Assembly: GCF_014042345.1 (NCBI RefSeq)
Contig: NZ_JACEZT010000015.1
Span: 78,539-142,538 of the forward strand
Origin: Rugamonas brunnea
GTDB taxonomy: Bacteria > Pseudomonadota > Gammaproteobacteria > Burkholderiales > Burkholderiaceae_D
Direction of reading: 5' to 3'
Length of the DNA: 64,000 nt
The notes beneath the pieces were generated by a model, which did no database searches, was not told the DNA's origin, and was given only the letters and a program-made list of their open reading frames with translations. The position numbers and the translations under genes are program-made. Of the stretch, positions 17,832 through 25,139 are shown one piece after another; the first letter of the stretch is position 1; each line of letters opens with the position of its first letter.

Positions 17832-19196
17832 TCAGCGCGTCGTGGCCCGACGCAGGCCGTCCGGTTCGAACGTACCCGCTTTCAGGCGGCCCTCGCGGGC
17901 GGCCAGCCAGTCGGCTTCCTTGCCGCCAGCCTGTACGCGGTCGATCAGGGCACGGCCCGCCACGTGGTCGTAGCTGATGTTGGCCGACCACACGCAGGCG
18001 GGAACTTCCCATGCCATGTAGGGGCCCATCTCGGTGGTGCGCCAGACCTTGCCCTGCGCGTCATACATGTCCTCGACCAGGATGGTCCAGCTGTCCTCGT
18101 CGATGTAGAAGGTACGCTTGGGGAACATATGGCGCATGCCTTCTTTCAGCGTGGCCTCGACCACCCACATGCGGTGCAGCTCGTAGCGGGTCAAGTCGCG
18201 GCTGAGGAACTTCGGCTTGACCACGTCGGCCACCTTGTTCGCGGGCGAATTCAGGCGATAGGTGTTGTAGGGGACGTACAGCTCCTTCTTGCCGGCCAGT
18301 TTCCAGTCGTAGCGGTCGAGCGGACCGTTAAACTGCAGATACTGGTCCACGATCTGCAGGTTTTCCGTATTGAGAATGGGGGCGTCGTACTGGTAGGTCG
18401 GCGCGCGACGCACGCGGCGCTGGCTGGCAAAGTACAGCCAGACGTCGTTCGGCTTGCCGAAGTTGTATTGCCCCAGCGTCGCATCGCCTGCGATGGACGG
18501 CGGGCTGGTGTACACATTGAGCAGCTGGTATTCAATGCTATGGGCGTCGGCAATGCCCTTGTTCGACGGCGACCACATCGGCGCCAGCTCCCATTCGTCC
18601 TGGGTGATCGCTTCGCCAATGCTGTCGCTGCCCTTGGGTGGAATATAGGTGGAAAAGTGCTGCTGGAAGCCCTCCCCGCGCCAGCTCAGCTTGTGGTTCC
18701 AGATCGCTTCCGCGCCGCTGTGCGGAATCGGGAACGGCACCGCCGCCCCGATGGCTTCAGCCATGTCGTGACCGTTGGGTGCCATCTTTGCGCTGACGGC
18801 ATTCTTCCTGGTGCGCTCGTAGAAGAACTCCGGATAGCCGCAGGAGCGGTGGGTCGGGTAGACGTCCATCCGGTAACCGGGGATGTTCTTGATCATCTCG
18901 ACCTGGCCAGCCGCCAGCTTGTCCTTGTAACGGTCGACGTTGGAGGCGTCGATCGAGAATTGCCGCTTGTCGCCGGCATAGGGATCGGGACGCAAAGCGC
19001 CCGGCTTCCATCCGGCTGGCGGTGCCATGTCGCCGCCGGTCCATGCGGGGATGGTTCCCTCCTTGTTACCCGCGCGTTCGGCCCCCACCGGCGTCAATGC
19101 CTTGCCAAGCTTGGCGGCCTCCTGCTCGCTGGCAGTTGCACTGAGCGCTGTGCTGACCAACAGCGCCGTCCCGAAAAATGTCATCTTGATGCCCAC
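17832..19196 (-). CDS. DUF1329 family periplasmic protein
   Basis: A 454-residue exported protein: signal peptide in the first 22 residues, then the conserved DUF1329 body with the GTIPAWTGG, PYNTYRLNSP and RTFYIDEDSW elements. The fold is related to the LolA/LolB lipid-carrier group, fitting a periplasmic carrier for a hydrophobic ligand. It is first in the operon DUF1329-DUF1302-MMPL-YCF48-TetR. A GTG start at 19196 has GGGAGG at 5 nt; an ATG at 19184 is the alternative and would still leave a signal peptide. The promoter region carries an island motif at 19252-19276. Confidence 0.87.
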   Translation of the reverse strand: MGIKMTFFGTALLVSTALSATASEQEAAKLGKALTPVGAERAGNKEGTIPAWTGGDMAPPAGWKPGALRPDPYAGDKRQFSIDASNVDRYKDKLAAGQVEMIKNIPGYRMDVYPTHRSCGYPEFFYERTRKNAVSAKMAPNGHDMAEAIGAAVPFPIPHSGAEAIWNHKLSWRGEGFQQHFSTYIPPKGSDSIGEAITQDEWELAPMWSPSNKGIADAHSIEYQLLNVYTSPPSIAGDATLGQYNFGKPNDVWLYFASQRRVRRAPTYQYDAPILNTENLQIVDQYLQFNGPLDRYDWKLAGKKELYVPYNTYRLNSPANKVADVVKPKFLSRDLTRYELHRMWVVEATLKEGMRHMFPKRTFYIDEDSWTILVEDMYDAQGKVWRTTEMGPYMAWEVPACVWSANISYDHVAGRALIDRVQAGGKEADWLAAREGRLKAGTFEPDGLRRATTR

Positions 19197-19251
19197 CTTC
19201 GCCTCCCTGTGAATGAGTGCCGGGTAACAAGCCGGCCCTTGCTACGTCATT

Positions 19252-19276
19252 GTTAGGTCATAATACTAAATATAGG
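19252..19276 (-). promoter_or_regulatory. Island operator motif, copy 4 (degenerate)
   Basis: On the minus strand: CCTATATTTAGTA, TTA, TGACCTAAC, 55 bp upstream of the DUF1329 start. It aligns best with copy 1, including the leading CCTA. Confidence 0.4.
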
Positions 19277-19331
19277 TCAAAGAGACAAATAAGGAAATGA
19301 GAAAAACAAGGACTCTGTGGTATTTCAGGGC

Positions 19332-19361
19332 AAAAAAAAACGACAGGGTTTTCCTGTCGTT
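19332..19361 (-). terminator. Intrinsic terminator of the tetR gene
   Basis: Stem AACGACAGG/CCTGTCGTT with a 5-nt loop, followed on the minus strand by a run of about nine T. It lies 28 bp after the TetR stop at 19390 and upstream of the DUF1329 promoter. Confidence 0.85.
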
Positions 19362-19389
19362 TAGGGGGATGCCAGCTTTGCTGCTGTGC

Positions 19390-20079
19390 TTACGGATTCG
19401 CTGTCAACGGCGCCTTCAGCAGGCAATCGAGTGCAGCCATCAATTTCGCGTCAAGGCCTCGGGTATAACTGCGCTTGCGGCGGCCGGCACCGAGTTGATA
19501 GTTCAGTCCGTCCGTGATGGCAATCAGTATGGTGGCACGGTGCAGACAGTCCGCCGCACTGTAGGCGGGATAGGCAGCGCGGATCAGTTGGGCCACTTCG
19601 CGCGTCAAGGTCTCGTACCAGTCATCGAGCAGCCGCGAACACTCCTCGTCGATCACGGCAAACGATACGAAGTGCCACCACAGGGCCGAGGACTCGGGGT
19701 TCTTGATTTCCCGCAGCGACTGCTCGGCAAGTGCGATGACGCGTTCCTGGGGCGGCAGATTGTTGTTTACGGCACTGCGCAACTCGCTCAGATAAGTTTC
19801 GATCACCGGCTCGACCACGGCACGCAGCACCGCCAGCCTGGTCGGGAAATAGTACTGCAGGTTGCTGATGCTGATCCCGGCCCGGGCCGCAACCTCACGC
19901 AGTGAGAACTCCAGGCTGCCGCCTTCCAGCAACACCGCCTTGGCAACTTCAACAATCGCGTTGCGGGTACGCAGGCCTTGGGCACGCAGTCCACCCTGCC
20001 CAGCCTCGCTGGCGGCCGGGCTGACCGTGCCGCGCTTCTTGCGCACGGGCTTTTCGTCGGACTCTTTTACGTTTGTCAT
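19390..20079 (-). CDS. TetR-family regulator
   Basis: A 229-residue TetR protein with a basic N-terminal tail and an HTH containing AGISISNLQYYFPTRLAVLR, the same recognition segment as in the 11902-12531 product; the ligand domains are clearly different. An 8+2+8 palindrome (TTTGGTAT-GT-ATACCAAA) lies 31 bp upstream of its start, a natural autoregulatory site, and variants of it occur at other island promoters. The gene follows the amine-oxidase operon by 89 bp and ends at an intrinsic terminator. The ribosome site is weak. Confidence 0.87.
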   Translation of the reverse strand: MTNVKESDEKPVRKKRGTVSPAASEAGQGGLRAQGLRTRNAIVEVAKAVLLEGGSLEFSLREVAARAGISISNLQYYFPTRLAVLRAVVEPVIETYLSELRSAVNNNLPPQERVIALAEQSLREIKNPESSALWWHFVSFAVIDEECSRLLDDWYETLTREVAQLIRAAYPAYSAADCLHRATILIAITDGLNYQLGAGRRKRSYTRGLDAKLMAALDCLLKAPLTANP

Positions 20080-20110
20080 CGTCGTAAGGAATTAAGAAAA
20101 CACCAGATTG

Positions 20111-20128
20111 TTTGGTATGTATACCAAA
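20111..20128. promoter_or_regulatory. Island operator motif, copy 5; palindromic
   Basis: TTTGGTATGTATACCAAA: 8-bp perfect arms around GT, 31 bp upstream of the TetR ATG. It is the most symmetrical copy of the motif and the best candidate TetR operator. Confidence 0.6.
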
Positions 20129-20168
20129 AAGTCAATGTCATACGACGACGCCCTTGATCGAAACGCGA

Positions 20169-21539
20169 TTACGCCGCCCGCGCCTTACGGTTGGTGCGTC
20201 CGTCCAGGATGCCTACCAGGCCCAGGGCCGCCTTGGTCGCGCACCACTGCAGCGGTTCCGGCAGAATCGGCGCGACCTTGCGCTGCAGCGCCGCCAGGAA
20301 GGGATGGTCGGCGCCGAGTATGCGCCCGGCCAGCAGGTGTCCGACCAGCGACTGGGGCGCCAGTCCGTGGCCGGAACAGCCGGCAGTGTAGTAGACGTTC
20401 CGATGCGCGCCGGTCACGCCGACGATCGGCAGGGCATCATTGGCTGCGCTGACATAGCCGCTCCAGCAGGCGCGCACCGCGATGTCTTTCAAGCTCGGCA
20501 GGCGGTCATGCAGGGCGCCCCTGAGCTCACTGTACGAGTCGTAGGCCGGCACGTTGGGCGTTTTCGATCCATAGGGAGACTGCAACCGCTTGGTGGTCAC
20601 CAGCAGCGAGTTATGCGGCGTCAGCCGGAAACTCTCCATGATCCAGTGCGCCGTCATGATGCCTTCGCGTCCCGGCCAGCCCAGGGATTTCAACTGCGCA
20701 GCGGACAGCGGCTCGGTCTCGATCGCCGAAACCCGCACTGGCACGATTTTATCGGCAAGCAGCCCGTTCTGCGGCGTATAGGCGTTGCTGGAAAACAGCA
20801 TCACCGGAGCACTGACGCTGCCGCGCGGCGTCTCCACCTTGATCATCGCGCCCTCGCTGTAGGACAGCATCGGCGTGTTTTCATACAGCTTCACCCCGGC
20901 CCGGATCGCCGCGCGGCGCAAGCCCATCACATACTTGCCCGGATGGAGGGTGCCGCCGTGCGCCGTGTATTCACCAAACAGGAAGGCGGGCGGAATGCCG
21001 CGCGCGTGCATCGCGGCCTGGTCCAGGAAGATGGACTTGAAGCCCAGTTCGGCGCCTATCCGCATCCCTTTGCGCAACCGCCCTTCCTGGGAGGGATGAA
21101 TGGCGGCGCGGATAATCCCCGACCGCAGGTAATCGCATTCGATGCCATATTCCCCGAGCTTGCCTTCGACAAAGCTGACCGCGTCTTCATAAAAGCGGAC
21201 GATCTGGGCGCCTGTCCCGGCGCCGACCTTCTTATGAAACAGCTCGTATTCGATCCCGATGGCGCCCGCCAGGTAGCCGGCGTTGCGGCCGCTGGCACCA
21301 AAGCCCGCAAACTCGCGCTCCAGCACGACCACCCGGGCGCCCTTGTCGGCCAGTTCCAGTGCGGCAGAGAGTCCGGCATAGCCAGCACCAATGATGACCA
21401 CGTCCGCACTGACGGCGCCTTCCAGTGGCGCCTGCATGTCGTCCGGCTTTTCCACCCAGCCGCCCAGCGTACGGTACTTTTCCAGGTCGGCCTTGGCTTT
21501 GGCTTCCTCGGCCGAGAAGGCGTATCTTTTGGTATGCAT
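20169..21539 (-). CDS. FAD-dependent oxidoreductase, DAO family (gamma-glutamylputrescine oxidase-like)
   Basis: A 456-residue DAO-superfamily flavoenzyme. An N-terminal 45-residue extension precedes the FAD motif (VVIIGAGYAGLSAA); then come VLEREFAGFGASGRNAGYL and the C-terminal CSGHGLAPQSLVGHLLA element, the same order as in E. coli PuuB and OrdL-type oxidases. These oxidise an amine, often a gamma-glutamylated polyamine, to an aldehyde. No glutamyl-polyamine synthetase is visible, so the substrate may differ. The start at 21539 has GAGGAGA at 6 nt; an ATG 15 nt upstream overlaps the previous stop. It is the last gene of the six-gene operon beginning at 26632. Confidence 0.82.
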   Translation of the reverse strand: MHTKRYAFSAEEAKAKADLEKYRTLGGWVEKPDDMQAPLEGAVSADVVIIGAGYAGLSAALELADKGARVVVLEREFAGFGASGRNAGYLAGAIGIEYELFHKKVGAGTGAQIVRFYEDAVSFVEGKLGEYGIECDYLRSGIIRAAIHPSQEGRLRKGMRIGAELGFKSIFLDQAAMHARGIPPAFLFGEYTAHGGTLHPGKYVMGLRRAAIRAGVKLYENTPMLSYSEGAMIKVETPRGSVSAPVMLFSSNAYTPQNGLLADKIVPVRVSAIETEPLSAAQLKSLGWPGREGIMTAHWIMESFRLTPHNSLLVTTKRLQSPYGSKTPNVPAYDSYSELRGALHDRLPSLKDIAVRACWSGYVSAANDALPIVGVTGAHRNVYYTAGCSGHGLAPQSLVGHLLAGRILGADHPFLAALQRKVAPILPEPLQWCATKAALGLVGILDGRTNRKARAA

Positions 21540-21550
21540 ATGTTCTCTCC

Positions 21551-22279
21551 TCATCCCTGGCGAGCAGCAGGATAATGGGCGACCCGAACCAGATCGGAAT
21601 CACGCAGCAGGGTGATGCCAAACAGCAGCAGCCACAGCGGATGAATCACCAGGGTGGCCATCTGGACCGTTTCGCCCAGGTCGCGCCAGCCGCCGAGGTT
21701 GAACATGAATTCAATGGCGAACAGGCAAAGATCGAACGTGAGCAAACGGCCGAAGCCCCACTTCTCGGCGCGCAGGAAGCGTGCAGCGGCGGTTCCCCAC
21801 AGCAGCAGGACCGGCGCCTCGGCGTTCCACAGCCCTTGTGCACCGCTTTGCAAGGTGATCCACAAGGCTTCAGCCGTTGTTTTGGCCGCAGGATCGTGCG
21901 CAGCCAGTTCCGCCACGGGCGTCAACGTGAGATTCAGCAGGCCCGCACCGGCGATCCCCAGTACCGCGTAGACCACCAGCCCGGCCAGGCCAATGTCGGC
22001 CAAGGCACCCAGACGCTGGCGCATGGGCTGCCACAGGTAGCCGCCCACGGCCAGGAAGGGCAAATACCAGCCCAGGATGTCGGCCCACATCGACAAGCGA
22101 TAGAGGTTCTGCGACTGCGCCGAGTAGGCCAGCATCATGGCCGGGCGATCAAGAACGTCAAAATCGAACTTGGCGGCGCCCGCCACCAGGACGGCCATCA
22201 GCCAGGCCAGTGTCGCGCCGATCACTGCCAGCCAGCCGACAAAACGGCGCGGGTCCATTGCATTGCTTGTTTGTGTCAT
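21551..22279 (-). CDS. Predicted polytopic membrane protein, function unknown
   Basis: A 242-residue protein with about six membrane helices, starting MTQTSNAMDPRRFVGWLAVI and with a loop rich in Ala and acidic residues around 120-135. I do not recognise the family and see no heme, metal or catalytic motif. AGGAG precedes the ATG. It lies 16 bp after a cytochrome c gene and just before the DAO-type oxidoreductase, inside one operon, so a role as a membrane partner of the cytochromes or as a substrate permease is possible. Confidence 0.65.
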   Translation of the reverse strand: MTQTSNAMDPRRFVGWLAVIGATLAWLMAVLVAGAAKFDFDVLDRPAMMLAYSAQSQNLYRLSMWADILGWYLPFLAVGGYLWQPMRQRLGALADIGLAGLVVYAVLGIAGAGLLNLTLTPVAELAAHDPAAKTTAEALWITLQSGAQGLWNAEAPVLLLWGTAAARFLRAEKWGFGRLLTFDLCLFAIEFMFNLGGWRDLGETVQMATLVIHPLWLLLFGITLLRDSDLVRVAHYPAARQG

Positions 22280-22295
22280 GTTCCTGCTCCTTCTG

Positions 22296-22952
22296 TTATC
22301 GGCTTGCGAGGAATTGCGCAAGGTCCTCGAGGTCCGTTGGCGACAGCGCATTGACGACCGCTGGCATCATGCCCGCCGCGTCCCGGCGCTTGCCGGTCTT
22401 GAAGTTGGTCAGCTGATCGACCAGGTAGTTGTAGCTCTGTCCGGCCAAGCGCGGATACTCGCCCTTGCCCTCCAGCTGCTGGCCGTGGCACGACGCGCAA
22501 TTGTTGGCCTTGGCCAGCGCTTCGCCGCGCGCCACGCGCCCCAGGTCGGCATGGAAGCTTGCATTCGGCTGCGCCTTCATCCGGGAGAAGTTCGTCACCA
22601 TCGCCTCGAACTCCTTATCCGTCAGGCTCAGCGCAAATGGCGTCATGGTCGGATCGTTGCGTTCGCCGCTGGCAAAGGCCTTCAGCTGCTTGCGCAAATA
22701 GGCTTCCTGCTGCCCCGCCAGGCGCGCATACAGCTGGGTGCCCGCATTGCCTTGCGGACCGTCGTGGCAGTACAGGCAGGAGTCGGTGGCGCGCGGCCAT
22801 GGCCCTGCCAGTTGTGCGTTTTCACGGGCAACGGCATCGATCTCATGGCTCACCCGCAGCAGGCCATACAGATCCGGGCCATAGTACAAGCCGGCCGCCA
22901 GCAATCCGATCCCCAGCAGGGCGCCCGACCGCTTCAAAAATTTACCCATCAT
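22296..22952 (-). CDS. Diheme cytochrome c (c4-like), copy A
   Basis: A 218-residue c-type cytochrome with an N-terminal hydrophobic segment (signal or anchor) and two heme-binding CxxCH motifs, CLYCH and CASCH, in two similar domains, as in cytochrome c4. Each domain has a downstream Met region for axial ligation (DPTMTPFAL and GMMPAVV). Its start overlaps the stop of the amine oxidase by 4 nt (ATGA), so the two are translated as a pair. That coupling supports a role as direct electron acceptor for the exported flavoenzyme, as known for nicotine oxidoreductase NicA2 and its cytochrome CycN. It is a clear paralogue of the 24456-25139 product. Confidence 0.88.
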   Translation of the reverse strand: MMGKFLKRSGALLGIGLLAAGLYYGPDLYGLLRVSHEIDAVARENAQLAGPWPRATDSCLYCHDGPQGNAGTQLYARLAGQQEAYLRKQLKAFASGERNDPTMTPFALSLTDKEFEAMVTNFSRMKAQPNASFHADLGRVARGEALAKANNCASCHGQQLEGKGEYPRLAGQSYNYLVDQLTNFKTGKRRDAAGMMPAVVNALSPTDLEDLAQFLASR

Positions 22953-24445
22953 GCCCTCCCCGAGGCGACGGCCCGCAGTGCCTGCAACGCGGCCTTATGG
23001 CCCGAACGCACCGCGCCATCCATGTAGCCGGCCCAGATATCGGCCGTCTCCGTGCCGGACCAGATCAGGCGCCCGACCGGCGGATGCAGGGCTTCGCCAT
23101 ACTTGGTCAGGAAGCCCGGCGGCATCGGCGAGACGCAGCTGAGGGTCCAGGGGTCGGCCTTGCGCCAGTCCTGTTCGTGGTAGGCCAGCGGATGCAGCGC
23201 TTCGTCGCCGAACGCCTGGGCGTAGATGCGCGACAGCTCGGCCTCGGCCGCCTTCTTATCGGACGGCAGCATGCTGATTTGCACGAAGGCGTTGATCACG
23301 CCAAAAGACAGGTCTTCCGGCGAGTTGTCGTAGGCCCACAGCACCGCACCACCCGTCTGGAAGATCCAGCCGTTCAAGCCCTTCTCGCGCCAGAACGGCC
23401 TCTTGTAGACGTGCGCCGTCTTGCGTCCCGGCGCAAAGGCCGGCCAGCGCCGCTGCATTTCGCGGCGCTGCTCAGGCAGCGGTGGGTCGTAAGCGATCTG
23501 CTGGCACAGCGCGGGCGACAGCGCCATGATCACGTGGCGGGCGCGGATCACCCCCTTTGCCGTGTGAATCGCAACCGGTCCGTTCTGCCACTGCTCGATG
23601 CGCTGCACCGGGCTAGACAGGCGAACCTTGTCGCCCAGCGCCTCGGCCATCTTGATCGACAGGATTTGCGAGCCGCCCGAAATGCGGGTCTCCTGCGCGC
23701 CGCCTTTGACGGCTTCCAGACGGTCGTAATTGCACTCGGCCGAATTAACCATCGACAGCCAGTGCAGCAGCGACAGCCGCGCCGGCGAGGCGCCGCCGGT
23801 GATCGCCAGACCTGTCGACCAGCCGACCTGGTCAGCCGGCTCAATGTTCTTCTTGGCCAGCCACTCGCCCACCGACATGCCGTCGAACTCGGCGGCACGG
23901 GGCGACTTCCACGGCGCCCCCGAGGGCACGCTTCTGGCCAGTAGTTCGAGTTCGTGCGCGATCTTGGGATCGGTGCCAAAGCCGCCTTCGGTATCGACTG
24001 CGGCGCGGGCGCCCTTGGCCAGGATGGTGGACTTGCCCTGGTAGTAAGTGGGGAAGGTTCCGACACCAAGCTCTCGGGCCAGGTCGGCGACAGCCGTCTG
24101 GCCCGGGCCGATCCACTGCCCGCCCGCTTCCGAGAAATAGCCCTTACCCAGGTCGTGGTTCAGGGTGCGGCCGCCGACGCGGTCGCGCGCCTCCAGCACC
24201 ACGAAGGATTCGCAGCCGGCGCGCCGCAAGTCGCGTGCCGCCGTCAGGCCGGCCAGGCCGGCGCCGATGATGGCGACATCGAGCACGTCGCGCCCATCGC
24301 CAGCTGCCACGGCGGCGCTGGCGGCCTCGGGCAGGACTGCAGCGGTGGCCGCCGCCGTCATGGAGGCGGCCATGCCGAGGAAGCCGCGTCGGCTGACCCG
24401 CCCCTGCCCCATGCCCCCGCCTTCAGTTATTACGTCATCGTCCAT
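22949..24445 (-). CDS. TAT-exported flavin amine oxidase/dehydrogenase, copy A
   Basis: A 498-residue flavin amine oxidase. A twin-arginine signal (SRRGFLGMAAS, ending ASA) predicts folded export. The FAD motif is VAIIGAGLAGLTAARDLRRAG, next to EARDRVGGRTLNH; near the C terminus is the WAGYMDGAVRSG element that contacts FAD in the MAO family. Periplasmic location plus a coupled cytochrome c suggests a dehydrogenase using cytochrome rather than oxygen. It follows cytochrome copy B by 10 bp. It is a same-length paralogue of the 25136-26632 product, with an almost identical FAD-domain segment. Confidence 0.87.
   Translation of the reverse strand: MDDDVITEGGGMGQGRVSRRGFLGMAASMTAAATAAVLPEAASAAVAAGDGRDVLDVAIIGAGLAGLTAARDLRRAGCESFVVLEARDRVGGRTLNHDLGKGYFSEAGGQWIGPGQTAVADLARELGVGTFPTYYQGKSTILAKGARAAVDTEGGFGTDPKIAHELELLARSVPSGAPWKSPRAAEFDGMSVGEWLAKKNIEPADQVGWSTGLAITGGASPARLSLLHWLSMVNSAECNYDRLEAVKGGAQETRISGGSQILSIKMAEALGDKVRLSSPVQRIEQWQNGPVAIHTAKGVIRARHVIMALSPALCQQIAYDPPLPEQRREMQRRWPAFAPGRKTAHVYKRPFWREKGLNGWIFQTGGAVLWAYDNSPEDLSFGVINAFVQISMLPSDKKAAEAELSRIYAQAFGDEALHPLAYHEQDWRKADPWTLSCVSPMPPGFLTKYGEALHPPVGRLIWSGTETADIWAGYMDGAVRSGHKAALQALRAVASGRA
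24082..24292 (-). repeat. Conserved block shared with 26269-26479 (copy A)
   Basis: This 211-bp block encodes the FAD-binding N-terminal part of amine oxidase copy A. By eye it differs from the 26269-26479 block at about 13 positions without gaps, more alike than the rest of the two genes. Confidence 0.7.
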
Positions 24446-24455
24446 TACGTTTTCC

Positions 24456-25139
24456 TTATTGGCTCGCGATGAATTGCGCCAGATCGTCGATATCCTGGGA
24501 CGACAGCGCCGCCACCACCGCCGGCATCGCGCCGCTGGCGTCACGCCGCACACCGCTCTTGAAGCGCGTCAGCTGCGTCTGCAAATAGCCGTAGCCCTGT
24601 CCGGCCAGGCGCGGAAACGCGTCCTTGCCCTCCAGTTGCTGGCCGTGACAGGCCGCGCAGTTGTTGGCCTTGGCCAGCGCTTCGCCGCGCTTCACTTGCG
24701 CCGGATCGGCATGGAAGGTCGCGTTGGGCAAGAGCTGCATCTTGGCGAAATGCGCAGCCAGCCCGTTGAGCTCACCTTCCGACATGCTCAGCGCCATTGG
24801 CGTCATGGTCGGATCGCTGCGCTCACCGCTGACGAAGGCCTGCAGCTGCTTCTTCAGATAAGCTTCCGGCTGCCCTGCCAGGCGCGGATAAGTCTGGGCC
24901 TGCGCATTACCGTTAAAGCCGTGACAAGACACGCAGGCTTCGCTGGCGCGCGGCCAAGGTCCGCCGACGCGCGTGTTCTCGGCGGAGATTGCGTCAATCT
25001 GCTTGCCCAGCTGGATCAGGCCCAGCAATTCAGGGCCGTAGAGGATGGCGCCGGCCGCCGTGGCCGCGAGCAGCAGGCCACCCGTCAGAAGCAGGATGCG
25101 TTTGCCGAGGCCGCGCGGTTTGGATGCATTACTCATCAT
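24456..25139 (-). CDS. Diheme cytochrome c (c4-like), copy B
   Basis: A 227-residue cytochrome with an N-terminal hydrophobic segment, then two CxxCH motifs (CVSCH and CAACH) and two Met-containing ligand regions (DPTMTPMAL, GAMPAVV). Domain order, spacing and many residues match copy A at 22296-22952. GGGAGGAAGG lies ahead of its start, which overlaps the stop of amine oxidase copy B by 4 nt. It thus repeats the oxidase-cytochrome coupling of the other pair and is the likely electron acceptor of copy B, although exchange between the pairs is possible. Confidence 0.88.
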   Translation of the reverse strand: MMSNASKPRGLGKRILLLTGGLLLAATAAGAILYGPELLGLIQLGKQIDAISAENTRVGGPWPRASEACVSCHGFNGNAQAQTYPRLAGQPEAYLKKQLQAFVSGERSDPTMTPMALSMSEGELNGLAAHFAKMQLLPNATFHADPAQVKRGEALAKANNCAACHGQQLEGKDAFPRLAGQGYGYLQTQLTRFKSGVRRDASGAMPAVVAALSSQDIDDLAQFIASQ